13,990 bases of DNA from Pseudobdellovibrionaceae bacterium (lineage in GTDB: Bacteria > Bdellovibrionota > Bdellovibrionia > Bdellovibrionales > JAMPXM01): the NCBI GenBank assembly GCA_022843085.1, contig JALHOI010000025.1, positions 542 to 14,531 on the forward strand. Direction: 5' to 3'. Below the pieces are notes generated by a model. It saw only the letters and a list, made by a program, of their open reading frames with translations. It had not been told where the DNA came from and did no database searches. The position numbers were made by a program, and so were the translations under genes. Positions 13,804-13,990 of the stretch are shown here, piece after piece (the first letter of the stretch is position 1; each line of letters begins with the position of its first letter).

Positions 13804-13990
13804 ATGACAGTTCAAGCCGCGACCCGAGGAACGACAGGAAAACCGACAGACAAGATGACCGAGACTTTCATTCGCGAGTGCCGCACGCGTCTTCTTGAAA
13901 TGAAGTCGGATCTTTTGAATCGCGTACGTCTTGCGATTCGAGAATTTGAATCTCGCGACCGTGGGGGCAGCGATGAAGGCGACATGACAA
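13804..13990 (+). CDS. DksA/TraR-like regulator, N-terminal part (cut by window edge)
   Basis: Sixty-two codons are open to the end of the window. After a Thr-rich start (1-20), residues 22-50 form a basic coiled-coil-like helix (F-I-R-E-C-R-T-R-L-L-E-M-K and D-L-L-N-R-V-R). It leads to D57-E-G-D60-M-T, which fits the DxxDx(A/T) tip motif by which DksA proteins act in the RNA polymerase secondary channel. The C-terminal zinc finger of the family would lie beyond the edge, so the call stays provisional. The ATG has a strong purine-rich ribosome binding site with GGGAG at 13793-13797, 6 nt upstream. DksA-type proteins mediate the ppGpp-linked stringent response; whether this one does is unknown. 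Confidence 0.8.
   Translation, partial: MTVQAATRGTTGKPTDKMTETFIRECRTRLLEMKSDLLNRVRLAIREFESRDRGGSDEGDMT

Noticed and set aside
13710..13898. Plus-strand open frame of 62 codons after the lipoprotein gene
   Set aside because: It overlaps the leader hairpin, the ribosome binding site and the DksA-like coding start in another frame, and its composition is not protein-like.

Overview
The window reads as one contiguous, gene-dense bacterial chromosome segment of about 50% GC, with every main gene intact and no mobile element, rRNA, tRNA or CRISPR array that I can see. The best taxonomic guess is a Bdellovibrio-like bacterium (Bdellovibrionota, formerly Deltaproteobacteria). This rests on a 64-residue single-fold histone of the Bdellovibrio type, a cytosolic protein of unknown function that resembles families I recall from Bdellovibrio and myxobacteria, and a TPR plus type 1 binding-protein-fold lipoprotein. 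The lineage is an inference, not a database result.

Layout. The left edge carries the minus-strand start of gatA (only 5 complete codons) and gatC, subunits of the Asp/Glu-tRNA amidotransferase. Divergent from them is ligA, the NAD-dependent DNA ligase. Convergent with ligA is a minus-strand block read from right to left: an M16 zinc-protease-like protein (8713 to 5981), an unrecognised cytosolic protein, tatB, tatC (overlapping tatB by 4 nt with a GTG start), the small histone gene with its own strong ribosome binding site and its own intrinsic terminator, and an orphan secreted protein. Only 11 nt separate the M16 start codon from the divergent plus-strand gene hemW, a radical SAM heme chaperone. 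After hemW come grpE, a zinc-finger-less dnaJ-type gene, an LpoA-like outer-membrane lipoprotein and, cut by the right edge, a DksA/TraR-like regulator.

How the genes work together. gatCA charges Gln/Asn tRNAs, ligA seals DNA nicks, tatBC recognises twin-arginine substrates for export, and grpE/dnaJ are co-chaperones of a DnaK that is not in this window. The lipoprotein probably supports outer-membrane or peptidoglycan processes.

The main points of interest are the bacterial histone (3566-3760) as an independent transcription unit, a near-consensus promoter placed so that grpE should be transcribed as a leaderless mRNA, a foldable inverted-repeat element at 5903-5971, and a hairpin abutting the ribosome binding site of the DksA-like gene.
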